A stretch of DNA of 64,000 bases from Ostrinia nubilalis (taxonomy: Eukaryota > Arthropoda > Insecta > Lepidoptera > Crambidae): NCBI RefSeq assembly GCF_963855985.1, contig NC_087093.1:8253501-8317500 (forward strand), in the 5' to 3' direction. Of the stretch, positions 35,779-48,251 are shown piece by piece (the stretch's first letter is position 1; every line of letters begins with the position of its first letter). Both the position numbers and the translations under genes were made by a program. The notes beneath the pieces were generated by a model, which saw nothing but the letters and a program-made list of their open reading frames with translations, was not told where the DNA came from and did not search any database.

Positions 35779-36039
35779 AAGTATCATACGTGTCTATCGT
35801 ATGGTACTTAGTTTATGCGAGGCAGGAAGGGTTTACTGCTCCAGCATCCTTCCTTAACTCTATTTGAAGAACTACTACCCCCTTATTAATAAAAAGTTAC
35901 ACCTAGGAAGAACCTTGGATTAAAATGACATTTCCATACCAAATGACAATTTAAGCCAGAGTTCAACTAGGGTGTAACTTTTATTAATAAAGGTGTTAAA
36001 ATTTTATTACTTCTTAAGGGTTTTATTATGGGTTGCTAA

Positions 36040-36222
36040 AGCGAATAAACCCACAAGACCCAATAAGTCCACCCACAAGATGGACCGACGACTTCATAAA
36101 GGTAGCGGGAAAACGCTGGATGCAGACCGCCACCAACCGGCCATTGTGGAAATCATTGGGGGAGGCCTATGTTCAACTGGACGTCCTATGGCTAAAATGT
36201 TCATGATGATGATGATGAAAGC
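36040..36222 (+). mobile_element. RTE 3' fragment with GAT/ATG tail
   Basis: In frame it reads PTRWTDDFIKVAGKRWMQTA, then RPLWKSLGEAYVQLDVLW, and ends in a (ATG)n tail near 36203-36219. This is a second RTE C-terminus, of a different subfamily from 35596-35778. No intact frame. Confidence 0.75.
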
Positions 36223-36720
36223 GCATAAAGGGCCAATAGCTTGGGTACTTCATCGTAGGTATAATCCTTTCCTTTTCAATGCTTCTTTTAGTTATATTAA
36301 TAGATTGTAGTCATAATACATACTCGTATACATGGATGATTATGTTATATTTTCATTATAATACTTAGTGGAATTACTGCTTTCAAAACGTGAATTAGAA
36401 CTGGCCCCATAGCAGACATTTTCCTACATCTAAAGGCCTTTTAAAATATATATTGGTTATGACTATTGGAGCGGGTACCACTTTCCATACATTTGTGCCC
36501 ATCATCCTTTGACTGCAAATGACGGTAGTCAAATTCAATCACCTTAGTCATTTTCAACACTAGCTAGGCCATCGACGTCCGTTCGGCACATTCGCGACAC
36601 CCCTAACCCTAACTTTTGGATTTCGACCGCGTCCCGAGATTTGAAATTCGAAGGAAAGCTCGCGTTTCGTCGGTTTATATGAAGTTATAATACTGTATGA
36701 TATTATTACCGTGTTCATGT

Positions 36721-39486
36721 AAAGCAATAAAAGTCAAAAGACAGCCGAAGATTGATAAACGAATGATAATTGATGTTTTGACATAATATGACCACGGATA
36801 TGACGTCGAATGTGGGCATGTGACGACTACATATCTGAAATTCAGTCGTGCTGTGCTGCAATCCTTTACAGCGGCAGCAAATACAAATAAATAGTAGGTG
36901 TTTTTCGTTTAGTTTTTAATTTTGTGACTGTCCACATTTCATACCTAGAAATATTTTTTATCACATTTTCAACAGATCTTAATTTATTATTTATTAATTC
37001 ACGAGATTATTTTTAACAAAAACATAAATCACCCTATTACTTGAGGAATTCACCTAAATGCTTACAGTGTTATCTTGGAATTGATAAAATTATTCAGAAT
37101 GGCAATAAATTTGGTTTTTCAAAGTAACATCCGCTTGAACTCTGAAAGTGGTTCCCTGGCTCAACTTGGAGCTATAATCCATCAGCTCGACAGCAAACAT
37201 AGAACGATCGCCAATTGATTTCATATGCGAAGCATTCATTATACTAATGGGATTGTATGGTCGATAGATAGCAGGTTTTTTGTCTTACAATAATAAAATA
37301 GTGGGTACATCCATTAGCAACTGTCCAAACTAGATGTCGATGACTTTTAGGTTTAGGTGTGTCATGCAAAGTAAATAAGAACTTACAATTATGATTTGCA
37401 AATCGCTGCAGGGCGTTAATATTATGCGCTATTTAACTTTATAATCAACTGAATCATGTTACCATTAAAATTATAAAAAAAATCTTTAACATTAATGCAC
37501 TGGTCTAAAATTATTTTTCAGTGTTTGTCTGGCTTCAACTTTGCAGCATTAACAGTTCGGTAGGATATTTTCAAATATTTTATGTAATTCTTTTGGAAAA
37601 TATGTTCGATTTATTTCAAAGCGCCTTGTGTCCAAAAATGCATCCTTTAAAGCTGTACAAATAGCGTACGAAGTCACGGGAAAAGCTAGTGTCTGTCTAG
37701 TCTAGTAAATATATAAATCTTTAAAAGATATTGCGATATAAACCAAAGCAGCGACACAATATCAATAAAAATACTCTTGAGTAAACGATAAAAGTTTTCT
37801 GCAATATATTGACAGGAAGCAAAGTCCAGTTTTAAAACCGATAAGTTATAGTTTTAAAATAGGCTCAGGTAGATTTTAAACACGTACGCCGTAGAGGTAT
37901 GCACATTATTATTCATAATATCTTCCAATCGGACGCTCGAACGAGTGTTCAAGTATTCAACTTCTCACATTATAATTTTATAGCGCCACCATACACGTAC
38001 AAAAATATATTTCATGATTATTTCTCATGAGGTCTATTGTAAATGTCAACCTGGATGATATTAGCGCTGCTGTGGACTTGGCAGATTCGGCGTTGAATAT
38101 TCTATTTGCATAATATAGATATTTGCCAGAGGCAAAATGGTAGGTAGGTACCTAAACGTCATGTATTTTTTCAAAGGTACTTATTATAATTGGATAGATA
38201 TTATTAATGAAAGTAAAAGAAAAATCTTCATAATTATTAAACAATATTACATAGCTTACGGCAATCCAATGTATAATTTACAAGCAATATCCAATTTGAT
38301 TATCATACCTCTACATTAGCATGTCTGCTTTTGTTAGGTAGAGTTTCTCATTGGATAAATATAGAATAGTTACCATCTGCCTACTGTGCCTAGAACGAAA
38401 ACTGGTACCAATTGGTAGGTAGGTACCTGTAACTCTGAGTAAATAATCCCGAGATGAAACCTAACAATTTCTGGATTAAGCGTGTAAACAAATCGAATTA
38501 TAATATGAAGTATGCTGTATCATAAATATACTTAAATAGTGGTTGCTTACCATGGGTTCGGATGCTAATATTAATAAAATATGCTGTCTATTTTGACGGT
38601 GCCTATAGCCGTAGCGTGGTTTGAGAGCCTAGCGGGCGGTCCCCGGTAGGATCCCGCAGAAGGTACACTCTCGTATATTGCGCCACTCCGATCATATTAC
38701 ATGACATTTGCAATTGGTGATTATATGCTGGACAAACAAGACCGCGTCTTTCAGTATATTTACAACACAATGCTCTTTGATAGCGTTTACGTAATAAATC
38801 GTACATCAGCCAAAGTTTTTTTTTTTTTCAAATTTTGGTTTTGCATTAGATAAGCCACCTTAAAATGTTTTTGTCGTGCTATATTTGGATCATAGGTATG
38901 AGTAAAATAGCTTAACACAATTGATTTCGACTTTGGACGTGACTTCGTACCGTATCGATCCAATTAGATACTATTTCTACAAACATGGGTACTAGAGGTT
39001 AGGTTGCATCTACGATAATTTAGTTTCTTAAAATTCCTGCAATAACGGGGCACTTACCATGTCACCATATCTTGTGTCATATTTATGTTTTTCCAACCTG
39101 TTTATTTTTGCATAATAAGTATCTTTTCCAAAATGGGTTTTGCCATTTATTATGGCGATACATTTAAACAATACACTATCAGCGTTTCAGCGTTATTAAC
39201 GACTGCTTGATAACTTCATGAAACTCGTTTTCCGTGTATTTATTTACAGTCTTTTCTTCGTTCTTTTGATAAGTTTATCCAACAGTCAAACAAATGTAAT
39301 AGGCCATTAAAAGGCAATGAATGTGAAAGGTCGAGATGAGTTGTACCGTCGTATCGTGCTTACTTCAGATGATTATAATAAACCACCGCAGTAATAGGAA
39401 AAGTTAAAGAAGGGTCATCCACTATTGCTTGTCCTTGTGGCTTGTCCATTACTTATGCTATACTTAAATCTACATAGCTTTGACTG
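36721..39486. other. Intronic sequence, nearly featureless
   Basis: AT-rich. A short reverse fragment of the CTTCGTACGCGTGG repeat sits at about 37660-37692 (GCGTACGAAGTCACGGGAAA). The motif GGTAGGTAGGTACCT occurs at 38140 and 38416. Nothing else recognised. Confidence 0.5.
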
Positions 39487-39642
39487 CTGAGGCTCGATTC
39501 GACCAAACTTTTATCCGAGAATAACTCCTGGTATAACTGGCACATTGACAGTCTCTGTATAGGAAATATGTCAAAATGTCGAATTACTGACGATTTATTC
39601 TGAGATTATTATTTACTCTTGTTTGGTCGAATCCACCCTGAG
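39487..39642. mobile_element. 156-bp TIR element (GATTCGACCAAAC ends)
   Basis: Left CTGAGGCTCGATTCGACCAA and reversed right CTCAGGGTGGATTCGACCAA share 17 of 20 bases. No second copy is seen in the window. Confidence 0.65.
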
Positions 39643-40184
39643 TAACAGAAAGCCAGTATTTGGTCTATCTAGTAATTATAATTACAACTTTGAAACATTT
39701 TCCCGTTGTAACCATGCGACGATTTTACCTTTTTGTTTTGTTCAGATGAGTCTACCTACTGTGTTTGCAATTTTCCATTGTGGTACGACACAACGTCGTA
39801 GTCATGGTAAGACACCATTAACCTACCGTTTTTGCCTTATTCACTTTTGTCGTAACATTTATTGAAATTCCCATGTTTTTCGAAACTAAAAGGATGTAGG
39901 TATAAGCGCTTTAGAAAATTGAGTTCACTAGTTTAAAATCCACTATAGCAAACTTAATAAAATTGTAGGGATTGCTATATTTGGGACACGTAAGTTCCCT
40001 GAAAAGAGACAACTTAATAATTAAATTTCAATTCTTTCCAAATTCCTAGAACATTAACTTGCAAACTTAATATGATTTCATCCTTAGTTTACCATCTTAT
40101 GTACCATCACAATACCTTTATCTATAAGGAACTTGAAGCTCATTTGCTTACAAGCGCCATTAAAATTTAATATCGCAACCGATA

Positions 40185-40510
40185 CCAGGATCACTGTAAA
40201 CGCAGCCGATAAACTTGCCGGGTACAAATCGCCCTGCACCGAGCTAAGCTGAACACGAGTAAAGCAACAATAGTATCGCCCAACATGGAAAAAGTCGTGA
40301 CCGACTCATGGCCGGGTCAGGCGGGACGCTGCGGGCGTAAATAATGCCGACGTCCGATCTTAATTATCGCTCCATCGTTAGAGATGACCGACGGGCACAC
40401 CGAAATCGGCGAGCGAGTTGCGACATCGATTCCCTGACGGTCATTATCGAGAGGCCGCATCGATAAATCGCCGATACCACCTGCGAGACGGCCGGTGTTA
40501 TTGTGCCGTT
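40185..40510. promoter_or_regulatory. Candidate intronic regulatory patch
   Basis: A 325-bp GC-richer patch with GCGGGACGCTGCGGGCGTAA, TTAATTATCGCTCC, TCATTATCGAGAGG and CATCGATAAATCGCCGATA. TTATCG-type and ATCGAT-type sites are dense. No copy elsewhere in the window. Function is inferred only. Confidence 0.3.
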
Positions 40511-41974
40511 TTGGCAGACATTATAATTCCTTTGTTACTATTGCTATTATTTTCCATCTGATGACTAGTGATTTTAGTATTGGTATATTACAGATAATAT
40601 CAGACAAGGCACAAAAGTCGTTTGTTTTCGCGCGCGCAGTTGTAAAAGTTGATATCATCGTGAGCACCGCCGAAGATTAGGGTTTTAATATGCTGTCTAC
40701 GTGACTTGCTTGAACATTTTGTTGTGCCGTTACTAAATTTTTGCACAATTATTGTGTTTTGGAAAGGAGTCTGCATATGAAAATCTTCTAATTTGGGAGT
40801 TATTTTATTTTTGTAAAGCCTGTAAATATTGTGTAACCCACCCCCAATGCACGCGTTTGATATAAATTATCGTGCCTTAGATCGTATACAGTACGTTTTT
40901 TTATAATAATAAGTTGTTCATGTGATTGCCTTCGGCAATATTAAGCTCGGTACAACAGTTGCAAATCGGAGCATTATTTCAATGATATCGACGTAGGGTA
41001 ACCATTTATCCAAATCCGATTTCTCAAATCAAACAAAACGTTCGAGAAAAAAACACGATATGCTCTCATTTGGTTTCAGTTCGTTAATCGTTAGAGGCTT
41101 TGTGCTCGCCGCTGCGCCCGCGCGATCTCGATCCGAGGGCGACGTTGAAAAATTCAGAGCTCGTGATTTTCGTTCGGTGCTTCATTTATTTGCGGACTGG
41201 AAATATTGTTTACTGCAACCCTAGAGGTTCCGGCTTTCACTTCGACATTATGAAAATCATCTTAGATAATATCAAATCATTTCCTGCTATTTTGTTTGTA
41301 CAAATGCACATTGTTGATACATTGCAGCTTTCGTAATAGAGCTGTTTCGTGATGCATCTTACTTCGTTACTCAATTATTAACGTACATTTTATTAAGTTC
41401 GATCACAATCTAAACATTCACAATGATACCTTGAGCAAGCTTAGGAGTATTATTCAAACAAAAAGTATTTTTAATCACACGAAATATGTGAGCAATTATT
41501 GAAAAAATAACCTAATTATTTTTGATTCATTTAGAGGATCGAGCTCTCGCGGCGGCGCTAACGAGCGGCGCGTACGCATATTTATTGTTGCTGCGTTCAA
41601 TAACCAAATGCAGTCAATGCCCTTATTTGTGATGTATTTAACAGTAAATCATTTATTATAACGTACCTAGTAACTTAACATGTCATAAGTATTACACCGG
41701 TCTTCATTTACATTACCTACTTATAACTATGATATTGAACGCTGGGTAAATTCTTATTTTATTTACTCTATGCTAGTAAAAGTTACAATCAAAACGTGTG
41801 GTCTGATATGTAGGTATTGAACTTAAGAAATTAATTTTAAGAACTTCTAATTAACATTAAATAATGTATAAGCTTTAGAACTGGCATATGACTCTCCTAA
41901 AGGACTCAGTCCCATTATAAATGAGAGGTTAGTTTATTAAAATGTAATAACTACTTGATCGTGAATTAGTATTC

Positions 41975-42035
41975 ACGAGGCCGACTCGGGAAAATGATTT
42001 CCACGCGTACGAAGTAGCAGGGCTAGTTGTATAAT
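41975..42035 (-). repeat. Short fragment of the CTTCGTACGCGTGG repeat
   Basis: On the minus strand it reads ACTAGCCCTGCTACTTCGTA followed by CGCGTGGAAATC. Nothing else is recognisable. Confidence 0.55.
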
Positions 42036-43164
42036 AAATCATTAAATAACAGGAATGCCAATGAAGTTAAACGAAATCAGAAATGTTGGCCTACATCAGA
42101 GAGATTTCGTGAGTTAGATACAAATTTTACGGGATACTTAATGCAACAAAATAAATTGTTGTTACTACGTTTCGTATTGTATTAGAAACTTTCACAGACT
42201 TGGTATTTATTTTTCAGTATCCATGTGTAAGTTATTCGACTGTAGTCAGATATTTGACCGCAATCTTATTAGTTTATTTGATAAGACCAATTAAGTCTAC
42301 GTTTGGTACCTGCCTGCCTAGTGAATATATCTAAGTTACTTACCTATAATCATTTCTCGCAACGGTAAATATTAGTTTTATTAACTTTAAGTACCTAAAT
42401 ACACTCAGTTTTGATAGAATGACAACTGCATATCTTATGATCATTACCATATTCATTTTGGAAATTTTAATCGAAATCCTTAAATCTCCTTGCCGCTTAT
42501 CTGATGTGGTTATTCTGAAGTTTTTCCAAAAAATATGTGAGACACGCGTAGTTATTACAAAATTATACTATCGATCAAGCAATAATACGTGGATAGCGCC
42601 CTCGGGTGGCGAATTTAGGAGAAATTGTGGGTGCTCGCGTGCATTCCCCGGAGCTGTATAATCCTTGCATGAATACTAATATATGTTATTCGGCCGAGAT
42701 CATATGGCACGGAAAGGAATCAGAATATCGGCATGTTCGGATCGTTTCGGTATTGTGTAATGAGTAGCGTACTTCTAGTTATTACTTTAAGATAGGTTTA
42801 TATTCAATGATAGGCAAATTTTATAACTAAGTAATGTGCAGTCGCAGTGGGTCTTTAGGCGCCTTTACTCGTTATTTAGCTACGTTTAGTACATTATTAT
42901 GTAAGGTATAATATACTCAATTATGAAGTAATATAACAATTTTGTATGGTTGCCACTCACTCACCTAATGTACTGTTGAGATCTTTGTTGAAAGAAGTTG
43001 TGATAAGTGTTAAGAGTTATTTCAGGCGACTCAACAATAAGCAGAGGTTTTCAACCAACTCAACTATTTGATGGTTACTGGTCAACTCCAGCGCAATGAA
43101 GAAGAAGAACCTGGGCATAACCGGGGACATTATTGTTTTCCAAAAAGACATAATCATCAAGACG

Positions 43165-43400
43165 CTAAACCGGTGACTTTAAATTTCTGGCGTTTTCGGT
43201 AAACACAGGGCCGAAAGTTCCCCGCGCTTGCCCAGAGCGATGCAAATTGCGTCGCCTGTTATCGGTGCACTTTATCCGGGGTACTTTTGTGCATATTTTA
43301 CATATATTTGCGGGGATGCGGCCGATAGCCGACGTGGGCGGACCCCGCGCCCGCATGCTAATGCGCGCGGCAAACTCAGCCGCAGATGCGCACTTAGGTA
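43165..43400. promoter_or_regulatory. Candidate intronic regulatory patch
   Basis: GC-rich and non-repetitive (GATGCAAATTGCGTCGCC, which contains an octamer-like ATGCAAAT, then GCGGGGATGCGGCCGATAGC). Regulatory role inferred only. Confidence 0.28.
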
Positions 43401-46400
43401 AATCTTTAATAAGGATCTGATTATAGTTTTTTCTTCCTTACTTTCGTATGTCGCAAAAGAAACACAACAGCACCCATTTTGCGCACCGTCTTCGAAACGT
43501 CAAGTACAGTTTTTTTATTTACTGTATAATTTCAATCTCGCGATAGTAAAAGAGAACGTCCTTCCGCTTTTGTTAAAGTCATAAGAAATGCATGCTATTT
43601 TATGCGCGCAAAACAAGATAGGCATAAAACAAATAGCGGCAATAAAGATCCACATCGCGTCTTCCCACTAATCTCTGACACCGTAACATAATTGTGTGGA
43701 GTCCCGGGGGTATAGCGGCGGGGGCGCGGCTTGCGGTCACGAACCGCTCTAAACATAGCGTCTAGCCCTAAACGATGCCACCATATCCGTCGGCCGACAG
43801 CATCCACTCATAAGTCCATGTTGCTTTAGCTCACGGCACCGATTTACTATAATACCTATTTTGTCAAGTGCCTCGGCCAGTTGGTATGGGTACAGGGCGC
43901 GAGATGCGGACACTTTGATGATGTCACAGCCGAAATATGTTATGGAGAAAAGTTTAGAAGATAAATCTGTTTTATACAAATCTAATTTCAGGAGTTGTAA
44001 ATACTTAAAGCAAAATGTATACTGAACGACACGATCTCTTGTAATAATATGAACTGTCTATTAGCATGGTCTTCGTTGATATCTACATATTAATTTCATG
44101 GGTACTGAGGAGGAATAATAGAGGACAAAGTATACAACGATTTTATTTTTGTCATGAAAAACGGTTCATAAGGGCATCAGTGACAGCTCTACATACTTAA
44201 AAAAGGAGTTCACAAACACAACGCTACCTAATGTATATGAGAAGCGCTGTAAAATTACATTAAAAAATGGAATGAGGCAATAAAAGGAGTGACGTCAAAA
44301 TTTCGAGGTAAACGACTGGAATGATTGATGCTCGCGAAATTACGCCGTTTCCAAAACGACAAGTGTGCGGTCATTTTTCAGACTCCAGCACTTACAGAAC
44401 TCTGAGACTTCATTCTTACTCACAAATAATGCAATCAATTCCCAAATTACAATAAAAATGGGACCGCATTCAATTATAATCACTATCTTGCCTGCCAGTC
44501 AAAAATTATACCAAAACTGGGATCGATAAGATCTTAAAATAATTTAATTATAAAATTCTCAAAAAGTTAAACTACATTAAAATTACTACTTGCAAATCAC
44601 TGCGGCTCCTCTCATGTGGAATTTGGTTTGTCACATAATGCACGTATCGCCACAACCGGGTACAAAAGTACCACTTATTTTATGAAAAATATTTTTAAAG
44701 TTCCCGTAAATGTAACGTTTTTCTGACCAAAGACCATGATTAAATTAATATATGTTTTTACAATTTAATATAAAATATGTTTCAGAATTTTACTTATTAT
44801 AAAAGCTTCAGTGTCCATCTGTCTGTGGCAAATTACAAGTTGTTGAACTAAAGTTCCACAGTATTCCATTAATGTCGTCTCACTTACATACAGCTGTATC
44901 TGAGATAATTATGTGAGTGAGACAACATTGTTGCATTATTATTAGATAAAGTTGGTCTAATGATTGAACCAATACGCACAAGTATGAATAACTTAAGAAA
45001 AGCTTGTTTTAAAATCATTCTTTAACTTCATTTGTTTCAATTCATAATGTTCTCGTACGTGCTCGCACGATGCAACACATTCCGCGTCTGAAGGCTAAAA
45101 CAAAACACAGTCTAGACAAATGATAGTCATTTGTTGTAATCTACAAATAATTTTCATTTCAATAAAATCTGTGTAACTCATATTGTGTGACATAAATCAT
45201 TGGAATTTACACCGAGGTCTTGCCTGTGAACTTTGCTATACTAGCTGAGATTGATGACGTTATTAAAATCTTTGCAAACGTATTTAACGAATGACAATGT
45301 ATAGGTTGCTGTAAGTGTGTAATCTAAGCTTGAATATTACATTTGCAAGGCATTTGTTATCATCGTATAGATAGACAGAGGAAAGACCATTTGTAATGCT
45401 TTTAACGAAGTTTTAATAAAACTTTTTGTTATTACTTTATTTTAATCATATCTATCAAATGTTAATACTAACGGCTAACGGAACAAAAAACAATTTATTT
45501 TATAACAGTCTATTTGATGTTCACTCGGAATCACACGCATCTAATTTAAATAATGATGCAGACTATTAAACTTCAAGGCACCGATTTCTAATGTTGACGA
45601 TTTTTTGCTGGAGCCTAATCATTACTCATTGGAGGGGTACACGAAAACATACATTATTTCTTATTAATCTAGTAGCGTACGGCTATCAATTATCGAAACT
45701 TGACTAATCGCCGAACCCACTAAACCGACGTTCTGTCATTTCTCTTCGCTTAATCGATTACTTCAAGCGTGAACTGTAGGAGGTCCGCTAGCGTAAGGGT
45801 AGAGTTATGCACGAACTTTTTTTGTACTTACTTGAATTTTTTTCTTACAATGAAACAAAATCTGGTAGATTGCTGCGATCCAGATCTTTATAGATAAAGG
45901 ACAAATTAATCTGTTCGTAACAAATATGTACCTATCATACTTTATTCAAATTGATCTTTCACATGCTATTTTTATCTACTTATTCATCGATATACAATAA
46001 CAAAGACAGATAGAGACAATTATCTTAAAACATTGTCATTTCCGTTCGTAACATTGACTGGGAACTTTTACAGTTACAACAATAAAGTAAATATTTACAA
46101 TCATACCGACGGTTTCTCATGCATTCTTATTTTCTGAACAATAAATTTTATTAACACACACATCACAATTTATTTGTTGGAGGTGCACGGTCGTACAATC
46201 AATGTTAATTGCTGCTTCTCTTACGTAAGGTTCCGTGGGCGTCTCTTCTATGCCGGGCAAGCGTCGGGCCGGCCCGGCACCCTCGCGGACAAAGAAACGA
46301 TTGAGTCATCACAACAAATGCGCAGCCTCCGAGGGCACGCAACTCCACAATCGGACTCCTCTTATCTGTGACGGCTCCGATCATTGTGTCCCGAATTCTT

Positions 46401-47369
46401 CGTGCTTCAGAGTGCGGATGACGAAATGCTGGCCCGTTTTAGTATTTTACCTCTCTCAGCTTTTGTTGACTTGTCGAGTTGTTCCCGAATGGCTTTTTGT
46501 AAACGTTCGCCGACCGCGTTTGTAAAGCTCGCTCTGACTGACTTCATAAATCTTATCTAACATATCGCATTGAGCGAGGATTAAACAGTACCTTCGTTTA
46601 AACCGTCCAGACAAAAAACTGACAGAATCGTCTTAGTAAAAAGTCAATTACATAATACCTTTTTACCATAAAGCACATTATGAAAAACTATCGTTTCTTG
46701 ATTGACGATATTGAATGTATAATTATATCGAGACGTAATCAATCTTTGCAAAATATCACATAAAAACTCATCAAAAATACATAAAGCGTGTGACAAAAAA
46801 ATTGGTACCACCCTAACTAAAAAGCTGATATAAAAAATTTAAATTACAGGAAAGAAAATAAAAATGAGTCCATTAATCATATTGATGAATGCACTTAGGA
46901 TCACATATACTAACGCTGCGCGCTGCATTCTGCTGAATTTCTTTCGATTCACTCACTTTGGGAGTTAGGATGCCCGAAAATGATTCATCGAATTTGGAAG
47001 ACGCACTAATGTAGGTATAAGCAATTTCGATTACATGATGCAAGATAATGATCGATATTTATAAGAATCATTGTGTTCCAGTGATGATTGCCGCATTGTC
47101 TACCTTTCTGTGATATTTGACAGTTGTTAGTTTTTTATCAGTATTGATGTTAGATGAGATTAAAAGTTTAGGGGCGATTTTTCATCTCCAGACACTTTTA
47201 TTAAAATAATAACTTGAAGTTTTGACATATTCTTGAGATAAAAACTGGCTATTGAGAATTATTCATCAAATCATTATTCAAAACTGCGCCGTGCCGTGAC
47301 CTCGAAAATTAATGAGGTATCTTAAAATTCACGTAAGAAAATTCCTTTTAAACCGTTATCTGATCATAG

Positions 47370-47525
47370 AATTTAGTCTGCGGTCACATTAGGCTTTATC
47401 GCCAAAATCGATCATGTGATCCCGAAGCGTATCAAACAAAGTCGGGCGCATTTTGTCATCGTGGCCGCGAGCGCCGAGCATTTGTCGACCGGCGCGGACC
47501 GACAGCTGCATTTTTAGAATTATTA
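47370..47525. promoter_or_regulatory. Candidate intronic regulatory patch 420 bp upstream of exon A
   Basis: GC-rich and non-repetitive (GCCAAAATCGATCATGTGAT, CGTGGCCGCGAGCGCCGAGC, CGACCGGCGCGGACCGACAG) against AT-rich flanks. An alternative promoter or an enhancer is possible. No TATA or initiator is evident. Confidence 0.25.
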
Positions 47526-47942
47526 ATTTGGCCCATGTTCTTGTACTGTGTTAAAGTATCCGATTTTGTGGTAGCCTCATAAATAAAACATCACAAGACT
47601 CCACTTGCGACTGTCTCAGGAATCGTAGCTGGCTTAAATGCGTTATTGTGCAGCCACATTGTTTTAAGTTTCGCGTTGTTTATTGTTGCGTCAGTAATTC
47701 TCGCTACTGTAAAGCAGCCACTGAAAGATATTTTTTGAAGTAAGGGGTCTATTTTGGCCCTGTTAAATTGCATGCATCTGTACGCCTGTAATTTTAACCT
47801 CTTTTTAACGGAAAACATTTTCTAAATTCAAAGTCCTATGAGATTTGCACTCTGCAGTTACAAGTTTTTCATACACTTTAACACAACTAATTTGTACCTA
47901 CATACTAATATTATTTTACTAATCACATTATTTCATTTTCAG

Positions 47943-48251
47943 GTCGAAATCGTGATACTGGACAAGAATGACAGCCCACCGGAGTTCAAGAACATACCAC
48001 CAGCTTATATGGCTTCGGAAGACCTAGCACCGGGACAGCTCATCGTGACCATCACCGCTGAAGACCCTGACACGATAGGGACCATCACCTACAGTATACA
48101 GTCCGAAGAACCGACGCCATTCTTGCTGGACTCCCGTTCGGGGGCGTTGACCCTCAAAGATCCCCTGGACAGGGAGACCATATCAGAGTACCAAATCGTG
48201 ATAAGAGCCGACGATGGCGTGCAGTACACAGACGTCACAGTAGTTGTCCAG
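47943..48251 (+). CDS. ft: ft exon A: end of one EC repeat plus most of the next
   Basis: The exon is 309 nt (103 codons), phase 0 at both ends. The acceptor is a pyrimidine-rich tract ending TTTTCAG before GTC (Val), and the donor is CAG|GTTAGT. It opens with the calcium linker of the preceding repeat (LDKNDSPPEF, about 47958-47987). It then runs through a repeat with SED in place of the canonical PEN, a DPDT motif, an LDRE motif and the end strand TDVTVVVQ. Because it starts in mid-protein with an acceptor site, at least one coding exon must lie upstream, yet none is visible in the preceding 47.9 kb. The ATG upstream at 47838 lies in intron sequence and is not the start. Confidence 0.9.

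Larger units (their letters stand above)
35313..36507 (+). mobile_element. 1.2-kb TIR element nested in the CACGGTAATA copy
   Basis: The boundaries come from comparison with 29063-29708, where the target reads GACAAATTTGACTG without interruption. The ends are imperfect inverted repeats: GGACAATGGGCAAAATGGTA against, in reverse, GGATGATGGGCACAAATG and later GGTACCC.GCTCCAATAG. No target duplication remains. The interior has a 128-bp tandem duplication (35326-35577) and two RTE 3' fragments. Confidence 0.7.
34875..36713 (+). mobile_element. CACGGTAATA element, monomer copy with nested insertion
   Basis: It is flanked by direct TTCATGT (34868-34874 and 36714-36720), a 7-bp duplication like that of 29063-30591. 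The left 438 bp and right 206 bp match 29063-29708 almost base for base. A 1195-bp insertion (35313-36507) separates them. Confidence 0.88.
39643..47942. other. Intronic sequence leading to ft exon A, with GC-rich patches
   Basis: No exon or repeat is recognised except 41975-42035. GC-rich single-copy patches: 40185-40510, 41100-41170, 41540-41600, 43165-43400, 43680-43960, 46185-46540, 47370-47525. The last 400 bp before exon A are AT-rich and end in the polypyrimidine acceptor. Confidence 0.6.

Noticed and set aside
35993..36310. 105-codon open frame
   Set aside because: It runs in another frame across the RTE 3' fragment and its ATG repeat tail. It is not a gene.
46174..46525. Two overlapping open frames of 65 and 96 codons
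   Set aside because: GC-rich patch; no recognisable domain; overlapping frames with no bias to either.
47838..47942. ATG-initiated extension upstream of exon A
   Set aside because: The sequence before 47943 is a polypyrimidine acceptor tract, and the extension (35 codons) has no cadherin pattern.
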